A stretch of DNA of 17,340 nt from Lachnospira sp. UBA2821. Lineage in GTDB: Bacteria > Bacillota > Clostridia > Lachnospirales > Lachnospiraceae. Under the pieces are notes generated by a model that ran no database searches, had not been told where the DNA came from, and saw only the letters and a program-made list of their open reading frames with translations. Below are positions 6,181-13,900 of the stretch, in pieces. A program made the translations under genes and the position numbers. The stretch spans positions 1 to 17,340 of the forward strand of contig DEGR01000059.1 of the NCBI GenBank assembly GCA_002351535.1, given 5' to 3'. Within the stretch, counting starts at the first letter, position 1; each line of letters begins with the position of its first letter.

Positions 6181-7495
6181 TATTATATAACATTTTTGTG
6201 CAAAATGCACAACTTATTACTTCTGTTATTGGAAATGCAATGAATACTCCATTTGCACCAACAACCCTGCTGACAATGAAAGCCACCGGAATTATAACAA
6301 CTACATAACGTATGAGAGAAATCATTAATGATGCCATTCCTCTGCCAAGTGCCTCTAATACACCGCAACATGTGACGGATACCGCTGAGACAATAAATCC
6401 AAGACTTATTATATGAAGTGCCTGAATTCCCATTTTAATAGTTTCTGAATTATTAGTGAATATTCCTATCATCTGACCCGGAATTACATACGAAATCAAC
6501 ATGCCTATTCCCATAAGTATTCCATTAAACCACAATGACACCCTTATTATTCCTTTTACACGTTTCATATCACCGGCACCATAATTGTAACTTATTATAG
6601 GTCTTATTCCCTGAATTATTCCATTTGCTGATAAGTATATAAATGTCTGTAACTTATAATATGCTCCAAATACAAGCACATATTTATCTGAAAACTCTTT
6701 AAGTATACCATTCAGTGATGATACAAGAAGTGATGGTAAAGACATATTCAGAGTAGCCGGTATTCCTACACCATATACCTTTTTTATCATTCCCTTATCA
6801 AAACACATATTTTTTCTTTCAAATGCAAACGGCAATGGACGCACAATACAAAATACCACATATACCAGTAACGTAATTGTCTGTCCAATTCCAGTAGCAT
6901 ATGCTGCACCCGCCATTCCCATTTTAGGAAATGGACCGATTCCAAATATCATAAGAGGGTCTAATATAATATTGGCTATAAATCCACACATCATACTTAT
7001 CATGGATACTTTCATTCTTCCAACAGACTGAAATATTTTTTCAAGTGAAATTCCAAGCATGATAATAACCGAAAATGCAAATGCCCTGTATGCATATGAG
7101 AGTCCAAGATTGACGATTTGTGCATTACCTGTATACAATCTTAAGAACCATGGCATTCCAAACATACACACCACCATAAGTATAAGTCCGTGTATTACAC
7201 TAAGTAACATGCCTACCGATGCTACATTTCCTGCGCTTTTATTATCTCCTTTTCCCATACAGAATGCTATTCTGGCATTCATACCAATTCCAAATCCTAC
7301 AGCTACTGAAGTTATCACATTTTGTACAGGTTATACAAGTGATAATGCTGTCATTGCTTCTTCACTTATTTTTGCAACAAAATAGCTGTCCACTATATTA
7401 TATAAAGAGTTCACAGCCATTGATATTACCATAGGTAATGACATTGATACTACTAATGGCAATATTTTCTTTTCTTTCATAAAATTCTGATTCAC
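6158..7495 (-). pseudogene. MATE-family multidrug/Na+ efflux transporter, interrupted by in-frame stop
   Basis: Reading 445 codons in one frame gives a complete MATE transporter (12 membrane helices, two MatE halves). The N-terminus is KKILPLVVSMSLPMVISMAVNSLYNIVDSYFVAKISEEAMTALSLV in short overlapping pieces, and after the break it continues PVQNVITSVAVGFGIGMNARIAF. Codon 55 is TAA (7333-7331), where the family normally has an aromatic residue (SLVYPVQN-like), so a single TAT/TAC to TAA change explains the break. Length matches the family (about 445-455 aa). The start is GTG at 7495 with GAGGAG just upstream, and this RBS lies at the edge of a dispersed repeat. The 3' part from GTG 7318 could at best give a protein lacking helix 1 and part of helix 2. 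Nonsense mutation, strain polymorphism or sequencing error cannot be separated here. Confidence 0.88.
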
Positions 7496-7501
7496 ATTAC
7501 T

Positions 7502-7533
7502 CCTCATTTCTGAGCAATTTATTGCTAAGATGC
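7502..7533 (-). repeat. Dispersed repeat, copy A, RBS-proximal half
   Basis: Thirty-two bp matching 16281-16312 with a single mismatch (T7525/G in the other copy). It consists of two tiny hairpins, CTCA-TTTC-TGAG and GCAA-TTTA-TTGC, followed by AAGATGC. On the minus strand it ends with GAGG, which forms part of the ribosome binding site of the MATE gene. Confidence 0.8.
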
Positions 7534-7658
7534 AAACTGAAATCTGCATATGCAGTTTCAGTTCTATCATAAATAGCTATTTGTTTTTGCCCGGAAACAA
7601 ATAGCCGTATGAAAAATCAGCTTATCAATGTGATTTTTCACACTAATCTTCATTTTAC
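7534..7658. repeat. 125-bp hairpin-rich insert splitting repeat copy A
   Basis: Flanked by 6-bp direct repeats AGATGC (7528-7533 and 7659-7664). It contains three inverted repeats. The first is a 27-bp palindrome at 7536-7562 (ACTGAAA/TTTCAGT with CTGCATATGCAG core and one bulge). The second is an 11-bp stem GCTATTTGTTT/AAACAAATAGC with an 8-nt loop at about 7575-7604. The third is a 9-bp stem GAAAAATCA/TGATTTTTC at about 7611-7639. It has no coding capacity. It looks like a small inserted element, but its ends have only weak inverted similarity. Confidence 0.45.
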
Positions 7659-7678
7659 AGATGCTATGCGTCAAAGAA
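7659..7678 (-). repeat. Dispersed repeat, copy A, distal half
   Basis: AGATGCTATGCGTCAAAGAA matches the distal part of the 16281-16326 copy with one A/G difference. Together with 7502-7533 it reconstitutes the complete repeat if the intervening 125 bp and one AGATGC are removed. Confidence 0.7.
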
Positions 7679-7739
7679 ATCCCGGGCAGAACCTCAACGT
7701 CTGCTCTGCGATAAAAATCTAATTGTGACAAACATAGCA
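7662..7739 (-). other. Possible structured RNA domain in the MATE leader
   Basis: TGCTATG (7662-7668) pairs with CATAGCA (7733-7739), continued after a small internal loop by GTCA (7670-7673) with TGAC (7726-7729). Inside, GCAGA (7686-7690) can pair with either of two TCTGC copies (7700-7704 or 7705-7709). This resembles a closed multi-helix RNA domain. It matches no riboswitch class I can name. Confidence 0.35.
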
Positions 7740-7740
7740 C

Positions 7741-7784
7741 AAAGTTATCGCGAGTCGAATCTTTGACTCAACCCGCGATACTTT
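7741..7784. other. Large inverted repeat downstream of surface-protein pseudogene
   Basis: AAAG (7741-7744) pairs with CTTT (7781-7784), TATCGC (7746-7751) with GCGATA (7775-7780), and GAGTC (7752-7756) with GACTC (7765-7769), leaving a 5-nt bulge AACCC. It begins 13 bp after the stop codon at 7797. No T-tract follows on the minus strand, so it may be a 3'-end stabiliser rather than an intrinsic terminator. Confidence 0.5.
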
Positions 7785-8610
7785 ATAACTGTATTTTTAT
7801 TTCGGACATTTTGATGTATTTGTCCAGGCTGAATATAGTGTTACTGTTTTTCCATTATATTTAACACTCTTTACAGCTCTTATTCTTATATAATACATTT
7901 TTCCTGATTGTAATTTACTAAGCGATAACGATACTGCATTCTTTCCACACTTCTTCTTTTTGAGTGATTTCTTAAATTTCGCATCTGTTGCATACTGCAC
8001 TTCATATGAAGATGCTGTTACATTTTTCTTCCATTTGAGTGTAATTTTCTTCTTACTCTCCTTAACAGATGCAAACTTTGTTGATTGTGGTTTAACGTCT
8101 ATCGTTACAACTTTAGAATCACCATAATAGTTATCTGTTGCATCAACAGTAATGTCTATAGCAGCTCTTCCTGAAAATCCTTTTGCAATTGTTACTTTTC
8201 CGGAAGAACTTACTTTAACTTTACTATTATCAGTTTTATATTTCATCTTTCCTAATGCTTTAGCATTCAGCTTAAATGCAACATTTCCTGTCATGTTTGC
8301 ATTAACTGCATAAGACTTTTTGCTTATTGAGATTTTACTGAATGCTTTTAGTATTTTGAACTGACATGTAGTCGTACCTTTGTAATCGCCTTTTCCGGCA
8401 ATCGTTACATTAACTGTTCCAACATTGATATTATCTGAATAACTTACGGTATAATCTATATCTTCCATAAGAATATCTCTGTCTTCGTTGTAACTTGTTA
8501 TCATAATATCAGGTTTAAGCTCTTTTCCCGTATATTTAAATCTATTACCGGTTATCTTAACATCACATTTACTAATGTCATATGCATCATCTTCCGGCTC
8601 GTCCGGTTCT

Positions 8611-8772
8611 GTTGTCTCCTCAGGCTTTGTTGTCTCTTCAGGTTTTGTTGTTTCTCCCGGCTTTGTCGTTTCTCCCGGCTTTGTTGATTCTCCCGGCTTT
8701 GTTGATTCTCCCGGCTTTGTTGTCTCTCCAGGTTTTGTTGTCTCTTCAGGTTTTGTTGTTTCTTCAGGCTCT
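8611..8772 (-). repeat. Nine tandem 18-bp repeats encoding TTKPGE/TTKPEE
   Basis: Nine contiguous 18-bp units (plus-strand core GTTGTYTCTYCHGGYTTT), each encoding a six-residue TTKPGE, STKPGE or TTKPEE module in the frame of the disrupted surface protein. It is a Pro/Thr-rich spacer between an Ig-like domain and the fourth YTGKE domain, and is prone to copy-number change. Confidence 0.9.
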
Positions 8773-8868
8773 GTTGGTATCTCACTGTCAGATACTTTAA
8801 CATTAATTGTTGTATAGCCTGCCTCATGATTATCGTCACCTTCCGCAACAACCTTTATAGTTACTTCT

Positions 8869-8884
8869 CCCTCTTCACATGAAT
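8869..8884. repeat. 16-bp target-site duplication, left copy
   Basis: CCCTCTTCACATGAAT, identical to 10577-10592. It contains the small inverted repeat TTCA-CA-TGAA. The surface-protein frame continues directly if the segment between the copies and one copy are removed. Confidence 0.88.
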
Positions 8885-8920
8885 CTTAAATGTAATTCTA
8901 AATTCCACTTCTAATCTCCT

Positions 8921-8954
8921 AAAATGGAATTTAGTCTTACAGAAATTCCATTTT
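8921..8954. repeat. 12-bp perfect inverted repeat in IS left end
   Basis: AAAATGGAATTT (8921-8932) and AAATTCCATTTT (8943-8954) flank a 10-bp loop that holds the candidate -35 box of the transposase promoter. It may be a transposase binding site for autoregulation, or a hairpin that limits transcription entering from outside. Confidence 0.7.
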
Positions 8955-8964
8955 GTTTTATAAT
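8936..8964 (+). promoter_or_regulatory. Transposase promoter candidate
   Basis: CTTACA (8936-8941) and a perfect TATAAT (8959-8964) are spaced by 17 bp. The predicted start is about 30 nt before the ATG at 9003. The -35 lies in the loop of an inverted repeat containing the IS end motif, which suggests possible autorepression by transposase. Confidence 0.55.
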
Positions 8965-9002
8965 GTTTCCTGATGATCCTTGTTCCTGGAAAGGAGTACA
9001 TT

Positions 9003-10319
9003 ATGTCTAATTTAATTCCAGGTAACCAGAAACATTTAACTCTTGATAATAGAGTATTTATAGAAAAGAGCCTTGATCTTGATATGACTCTTAAGGATAT
9101 CGCCAAGCCTTTATGTAAGGATCCTTCTACCATCTCAAAAGAGATCAAGAAACATCGTACATTCCACCCTCACAATGACCTTGGAATCAAAGGTCCTATT
9201 AATCGTTGTATAAACAAGAAGGAATGCTCTTTACACAAGGTTTGCCCTGATACATCACTCTGTACAGGTAGGTGTGCTTCCTGTAAGAAGATTAGTTGTA
9301 ACAAGGTGTGCAAAGACTTTATCCCTGATACCTGTAAACGCCTTCTTAGAGCGCCCTTTGTCTGCAATGGATGTCCTTCTAAATCTGGTTGTCGCAAAGA
9401 CAAGTTCTTTTACAGAGCCACTACTGCCAATCGTGATTATCGCACCATTCTTATTGAATCAAGAGAAGGTATTAATACCACTGAAGCTGATTTGAAGGTT
9501 CTTGACGAGGTTGTTTCCCCTCTTATTAATCAGGGGCAATCGCCTGCTATGATTCTTATGAATCACCCTGAATTAGCTGTGTCAGAGAAAACTATATACA
9601 ACTACATTGATAAAGGTTATATGTCTGTTATCAATCTCGATTTACAGCGTAAGGTTAAATATAAGCTTCGTCATTGCCACAAATCTGAAATTAATGATAC
9701 TGGCATCTTTGAAGGTAGGACCTATAAAGATTTTCAGGAACTTCTTAAAAATCATCCGGATACCAATGTAGTCGAAATGGATACTGTAGTCGGGTGTGAA
9801 GGCTCCAAAAAGGTATTTCTTACGCTATATTTTAGATCCTGTAAATGTTTGCTTATATTTCTTCTTCCTGATAAGTCTGCAGTCTCTGTTAAAGGCGTTT
9901 TTGACCGTTTAGAGAAGAAACTTGGTACATTTACATTTTGTACTTTATTTCAATGTATCGTGACAGATAGAGGTACTGAATTTTCTAATCCTGATGCTCT
10001 TGAAACAGGCATTGATAACATCATTCGCACTAGTATTTACTACTGCGACCCTATGTGCGCTTGGCAGAAGCCTGGCGTAGAAAAGAGCCACGAATACATT
10101 CGCTACATTCTTCCCAAAGGAAGCTCTTTTGACAAACTCACTCAGTGGGATGTTGACAGAATCATGAATCATATCAATTCATCAGCAAGAGCCAGTCTAA
10201 ATGGGTTGCCTCCCATCAGACTGGCTCAGCTACTTTTTGATCAGGAAACATACAATGTTTTCAAGTTAAGAGAGATATCTCCAGACGATATCATCCTTAC
10301 GCCTGATCTTATAAAATAA
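9003..10319 (+). CDS. IS30-family transposase
   Basis: A 438-residue DDE transposase, apparently intact. The N-terminal HTH is LTLDNRVFIEKSLDLDMTLKDIAK and SKEIKKHR (about 12-51), typical of the IS30 HTH. A Cys-rich segment follows (about 69-130, about 13 Cys in CxxC-like spacing), probably zinc binding and longer than in classical IS30. The catalytic core has D260 (VVEMDTVVG), D322 (IVTDRGTEF) and E360 (KPGVEKSHEYIRY). I chose the ATG at 9003 because AAGGAG sits 6 nt upstream and MSNLIPGNQ is the better N-terminus; an in-frame ATG 30 bp earlier has no RBS. The gene is antisense to the disrupted surface gene. A 15-bp hairpin lies within the 3' coding region. Confidence 0.95.
   Translation: MSNLIPGNQKHLTLDNRVFIEKSLDLDMTLKDIAKPLCKDPSTISKEIKKHRTFHPHNDLGIKGPINRCINKKECSLHKVCPDTSLCTGRCASCKKISCNKVCKDFIPDTCKRLLRAPFVCNGCPSKSGCRKDKFFYRATTANRDYRTILIESREGINTTEADLKVLDEVVSPLINQGQSPAMILMNHPELAVSEKTIYNYIDKGYMSVINLDLQRKVKYKLRHCHKSEINDTGIFEGRTYKDFQELLKNHPDTNVVEMDTVVGCEGSKKVFLTLYFRSCKCLLIFLLPDKSAVSVKGVFDRLEKKLGTFTFCTLFQCIVTDRGTEFSNPDALETGIDNIIRTSIYYCDPMCAWQKPGVEKSHEYIRYILPKGSSFDKLTQWDVDRIMNHINSSARASLNGLPPIRLAQLLFDQETYNVFKLREISPDDIILTPDLIK
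10189..10227 (+). other. Strong hairpin inside the transposase coding region
   Basis: GAGCCAGTCT (10189-10198) pairs perfectly with AGACTGGCTC (10218-10227), and internally ATGGG (10201-10205) pairs with CCCAT (10212-10216), with a 6-nt loop. This gives 15 bp separated by a small AA/C internal loop. It is unusual for coding sequence. It could attenuate read-through or be a remnant transposition signal. Confidence 0.75.
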
Positions 10320-10517
10320 ACATTTTTGACAAGGAATAAAGGATCATCAAAGTACATACATAAACACACTAGACGAGTGGAATTTAGTTTTGCAGAACCA
10401 CAGCCAGTCGTCTGTTTGCTATGCAGTTTTTTCCTTAACATTCTTCATCATAACCCCATTATAAGCCATTTTCAGTCTGATGCAATCTATTTTTTAAGTT
10501 CAAAATGCTCTAAATAT

Positions 10518-10571
10518 CGGAATTTAGTCTGCAGAGTGGAATTTAACTTTACAGTGGAATTTACTATTTCA
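10518..10571 (+). repeat. Three tandem 18-bp iterons at IS right end
   Basis: Three adjoining 18-bp units beginning CGGAATTTA or GTGGAATTTA (10518-10535, 10536-10553, 10554-10571). Further copies lie at 10377-10396 and 8924-8943, and in inverted orientation at 8891-8908. They are probably transposase binding sites. Confidence 0.75.
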
Positions 10572-10576
10572 CTCAA

Positions 10577-10592
10577 CCCTCTTCACATGAAT
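10577..10592. repeat. 16-bp target-site duplication, right copy
   Basis: Identical to 8869-8884. It encodes (minus strand) the residues N-S-C-E-E-G junction of the Ig-like domain. Before insertion the surface-protein frame read through this point. Confidence 0.88.
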
Positions 10593-13500
10593 TAAAATAT
10601 CCCTGCGAGATATATCCTACTTTGTCATCACTTAATTCATATGTTATCCTGCCGTAACCTTCAGTAATTATCCGGCTGAACTGTCCTGTCTTCATAAAAC
10701 CTTTATTCTCTAAAGATGCACCGACATTCTGTTTTGCTTTTGTAATTGTGAATTTCTGTATTGCTGCCCCTGTGTAATCTCCAATTCCATTTACAACTAT
10801 ATATCCTGTTCCCGCATTCACATTATTTTCATATGTCACAACATAGTCCGTATCTTTTTCCAAAGTGGTTTTAGTCATAACCGTTACATGTGGTTTTATT
10901 TCCTTACCAGTATATACGTTCTTATTGCTAAATAATATTGTTGCATTTGACAAATCTGTTTTTTCAGACTGAATATCTGTCACATTCAATTTAACCGAAG
11001 TTTTTGAACTCCTGTAATTAGCTGTCTCAGCAGCCACAACATTAATAGTTACACTACCTTTTCCTACCGCATTTATATTTCCTTTTTTATTAACAACTGC
11101 CACATTTTCATCAGAAGATGTAAATGTGCACTCTCCTTCTGAAGATGTTGCAATTCTTATCGAATCGCCAATGTCCAGTGTATCAGTGTGTGCTGTTGCA
11201 GTTATGTTCTGTTCTGCCTTATCAATATTAAATGCCTTTGTAACTACTCCGCCATACTTTCCTCTTCCGGTAATTGTTACATATGCAGTTCCTGCATCTA
11301 TATTATTTTTGTAATCTAAAGTATAATCTATATTCTCTTTAAGTGAAGAATCTGCATATTTTACTGATACTGCCGGCATCTTAGCCGTTCCGTCATATAC
11401 AGGTGTCTCATTTATATCGTCTATGGTGCAATTGCTGACAGACACCGTAGCTGACGAATTATTATCTTTCTTCACATGAACCGATATATACTTTTCACAA
11501 CCGTTATGGTTATCATCATCTTCTATATATACCTTAATTCCGGTATCACCTTTTTTTATTGCACTTATTATTCCCTTATCATCAACTGACGCAATCTCTT
11601 TATCCTCTGACTCGAATTTAACATCAGCATCTGACTTAACAACTACCTGACATGTATCACCTTCATTAAGAGTATACTCATCATCAGATATTTCTAATAG
11701 TCTGTCCGCTTTAACAATCTCAAACTGTACTGTTGCCGTACCGACAACACCATTCGTTCCCGTTATGTTAACGGTTGCAGTTCCTGCATTCACATTATCC
11801 TCATATGTAACCTTATAATAGTCAGAAGGTACTACCTGTCCGTTCGTCTCTTTTACCGTTACTTCCGGATAAAACTCTTTGCCGGTATATACAAATTTGT
11901 CTGACGATAACGTGATTTTCTTTTTAGCAATATCTCCATATACCCTTTTATTAAGTTTTACACCGAGATACTTATCAACATTGGATATAATACTACTGTC
12001 ATATCCTGTTGTATGATATACAACTGTATTATCTTTATCAAGATACAAAGCAAGCGGTGTTGTGTAGCTATATCCTATATTCGCAGGAGCACTTGACCAC
12101 GCAAGCCGGTTGGCATCATAACAGAACTTTGTCTGATTCGCATAGCTGTAATTCTGACTAATTGCCTTCTCTACCTGCTCCTTCAGACTGGCGCTGTTGG
12201 TATCTGCAAATATAAAATCAATCTCTGATAAATCTGTTCCTTCCAGCATACTTATCATATTACTGCTATTCATACACCCAATGCTTGAGAAGAATATAAG
12301 CTTAGGTCTGTCAGAAGGTTTAACTACTAACTCTTCATCATTCATTGTCTTAAATGTCTGTGTTCCAAAATCATATTTTTTATATTCTTCCTCTTTTTTC
12401 TCCGTTGTTGTCTCTGTCTCCTGCTGACCGGTTGTCTCCTGCACCGTTGTCGGCTCTATTGGCTCATTTTCAGGTGTTATCCTGCCTGCATCATATATCG
12501 TCCCTTTAACCTCTCTGCTCTCTGCAACATATATTTTAACATTTCCTCTTACATCTATATTCAGACCGTATATAGAACCGCTCTCTTTCTGTTTATCAGT
12601 AAGATTATAAAATACGTCACTCTTCTTTGTGTCCGGATTATAACTTACTATACTGTCCGGTGTAGAATAATATATAATACCATTCATAACCGCAATCTTA
12701 TGCTCAGAAACGTCATCAGAAGGTCATTTCTCTATAAGTGATAATACTTTTTCTTTAAATTCCAATCTGCCTCCACCATACTCATACGAACATATACCCT
12801 CTTCATCCGTATTAAGTGCATACCAAAGATTACCAATCTTAAATATTCCTGTATTTATATTATTCCATTCACATGTATCTAATGATGTATCTGTAGCTTT
12901 GTCTTCACCATATATATCTGCCTTAAACATCCAGTCATCTGAATTATGCTTTCCATCATCTGATTTAAAGTAAGATGTGCTCTTTAACATATATTTATGA
13001 AGAACCCTTCCCGGTATATCACTCACAGTATCATCCATTGTAACATCCACATGGTAATATGAATCCCCAACCTTTACAATATTCCATGTGTGATTAAGAG
13101 AACTGCTAAAGACAACTTTCGCATCAAGTCCTGCACTTGCTGCAAGCTGTTCAAATGCATTTGAATACCCGAGACAGGTGGCTTTCTTTTCAACAAGTGC
13201 CCCATATGCATTACTATTCATACCATCTGTTTTATATATTGATGTTTCTTTGCTATCCTGATTATATTCCGTATTAAGTGCTATATAATCATGTATGTAT
13301 AGAACTTTCTCTGCATCACTTAAATCCTTGTCCATTCCCGCAAGAGCATTAGTAACTTCTGCATCATATCTTGCAAGCATGTTCCTAAGTGCTGCACCTT
13401 TATAAGTATAGGTATTTTTTACAGATACAGTCATACCACTACTGTCACTTGTTGTCTTATATGGTTCAACATAAAAGTAACGTGGTGATTTGCTCACTGC

Positions 13501-13834
13501 ATACTGAAAAAATTCCGAAGCATCACGTGAAGGAATATTGTATGCAGATACGTCAACACTATCCTCACATTTATTCCAAGAATCTAATAACGCCTGTATA
13601 AAACCATCATAATCAGGCTCTGACGTCCTGCTTATATCTCCTGTTTTATACCCATTAGTATTGGTCACTGCTGCAAATGCAGCATCAGGTGTGCTGCCAA
13701 ACACCATTGCTATCGACATAACACCCGCAATGGCTTTTTTCCACGATTTTTTTACCATAGACATACCTCCAATTCTTTTTCACGCACTTTTAACATGTAG
13801 TTTTTCGTTACATATGTACAAATATTATGTGTAT

Positions 13835-13864
13835 ATTATAACATTTTTTATAATGTTGTTGCAA
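13835..13864 (-). promoter_or_regulatory. Promoter of the large surface-protein gene
   Basis: Minus-strand TTGCAA (13864-13859) and TATAAT (13840-13835) with an 18-bp spacer. The predicted start is near 13828, with a leader of about 70 nt. The spacer contains an inverted repeat AACATT-N6-AATGTT (13840-13857), which could be an operator or chance in AT-rich DNA. Confidence 0.65.
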
Positions 13865-13900
13865 GAAAAATTTACCGCACAATCTACTTCTAAATATTAT

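Larger units (their letters stand above)
7496..7796 (-). other. Hairpin-rich 301-bp leader between surface-protein pseudogene and MATE
   Basis: This non-coding stretch contains, in minus-strand order, a large hairpin (7784-7741), a long-range paired domain (7739-7662), half of a dispersed repeat (7678-7659), a 125-bp hairpin-rich insert (7658-7534) and the other half of the repeat (7533-7502) abutting the RBS. No T-tract follows any hairpin, so none is a clear intrinsic terminator. Confidence 0.6.
8885..10576 (+). mobile_element. IS30-family insertion sequence (about 1,692 bp)
   Basis: A complete-looking element bounded by 16-bp direct repeats and inserted in antisense orientation in the surface-protein gene. 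The two ends are imperfect inverted repeats: TAAATTCCACT occurs 13-15 bp inside each end, and the outer bases match at about 8 of 13 positions. It carries one intact transposase (9003-10319). The end regions contain several copies of an 18-bp GTGGAATTTA motif, three of them in perfect tandem at the right end. The 118-bp left and 257-bp right non-coding flanks hold no other gene that I can support. Confidence 0.92.
7797..13758 (-). pseudogene. Large surface protein (transglutaminase-like, thioredoxin-like, Ig-like repeats), disrupted
   Basis: One gene of about 1,417 codons, broken by an in-frame TGA at codon 345 (12726-12724) and by an IS30-family insertion (8885-10576). Removing the element and one copy of its 16-bp flanking repeat restores a continuous frame. 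Domains: signal peptide 1-29 (cut near AFA); transglutaminase-like domain about 45-245 with triad C195 (KKATCLGY), H223 (NHTWNIV), D238 (YHVDVT); Thr/Glu linker about 434-457; thioredoxin-like domain about 478-602 with C495-M-N-S498 and a T-P (probable cis-Pro) near 568; four YTGKE/YDG-type Ig-like repeats alternating with BIG2-like domains; a TTKPGE linker about 1093-1147; fibronectin-III-like C-terminus about 1322-1417. I chose the ATG at 13758 because GGAGG lies 7 nt upstream; the ATG at 13764 is only 1 nt from it. It was probably a secreted wall-associated protein. The 344-residue N-terminal fragment could still be made. Confidence 0.88.

Noticed and set aside
7741..7784. Intrinsic terminator for the surface-protein gene
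   Set aside because: The stem is strong but no T-tract follows on the minus strand; listed only as an inverted repeat.
8611..8772. Regular short repeats suggestive of a CRISPR-like array
   Set aside because: Units are contiguous 18-bp repeats with no spacers and encode TTKPGE modules in frame with the surrounding surface protein.
8552..8851. Open frames on both strands across the TTKPGE array and across the Thr/Glu linker (5486-5763)
   Set aside because: They are low-complexity readings of tandem repeats in other frames, lack an RBS and give poly-Leu, poly-Ser or Arg/Gln-rich products.
10371..10413. AGACGA/TCGTCT inverted repeat after the transposase as a terminator
   Set aside because: The stem is short with a long, poorly paired interior, and its right arm is followed by mixed sequence rather than a T-tract; weak support.
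10573..12687. Independent Ig-repeat gene starting at the ATG at 12687
   Set aside because: It is in the same frame as the upstream transglutaminase segment, with only a TGA between. It has no RBS or signal peptide of its own.
7331..12726. Stop-codon reassignment or programmed read-through to explain interrupted genes
   Set aside because: The two in-frame stops differ (TAA and TGA), and other genes here terminate normally at TAA, TAG and TGA. No selenocysteine-type context was recognised. Independent mutations are simpler.
13840..13857. AACATT-N6-AATGTT as a second Crp/Fnr operator
   Set aside because: The arms are in the opposite order to the 3743-3760 palindrome, and such short AT-rich symmetry is likely by chance.
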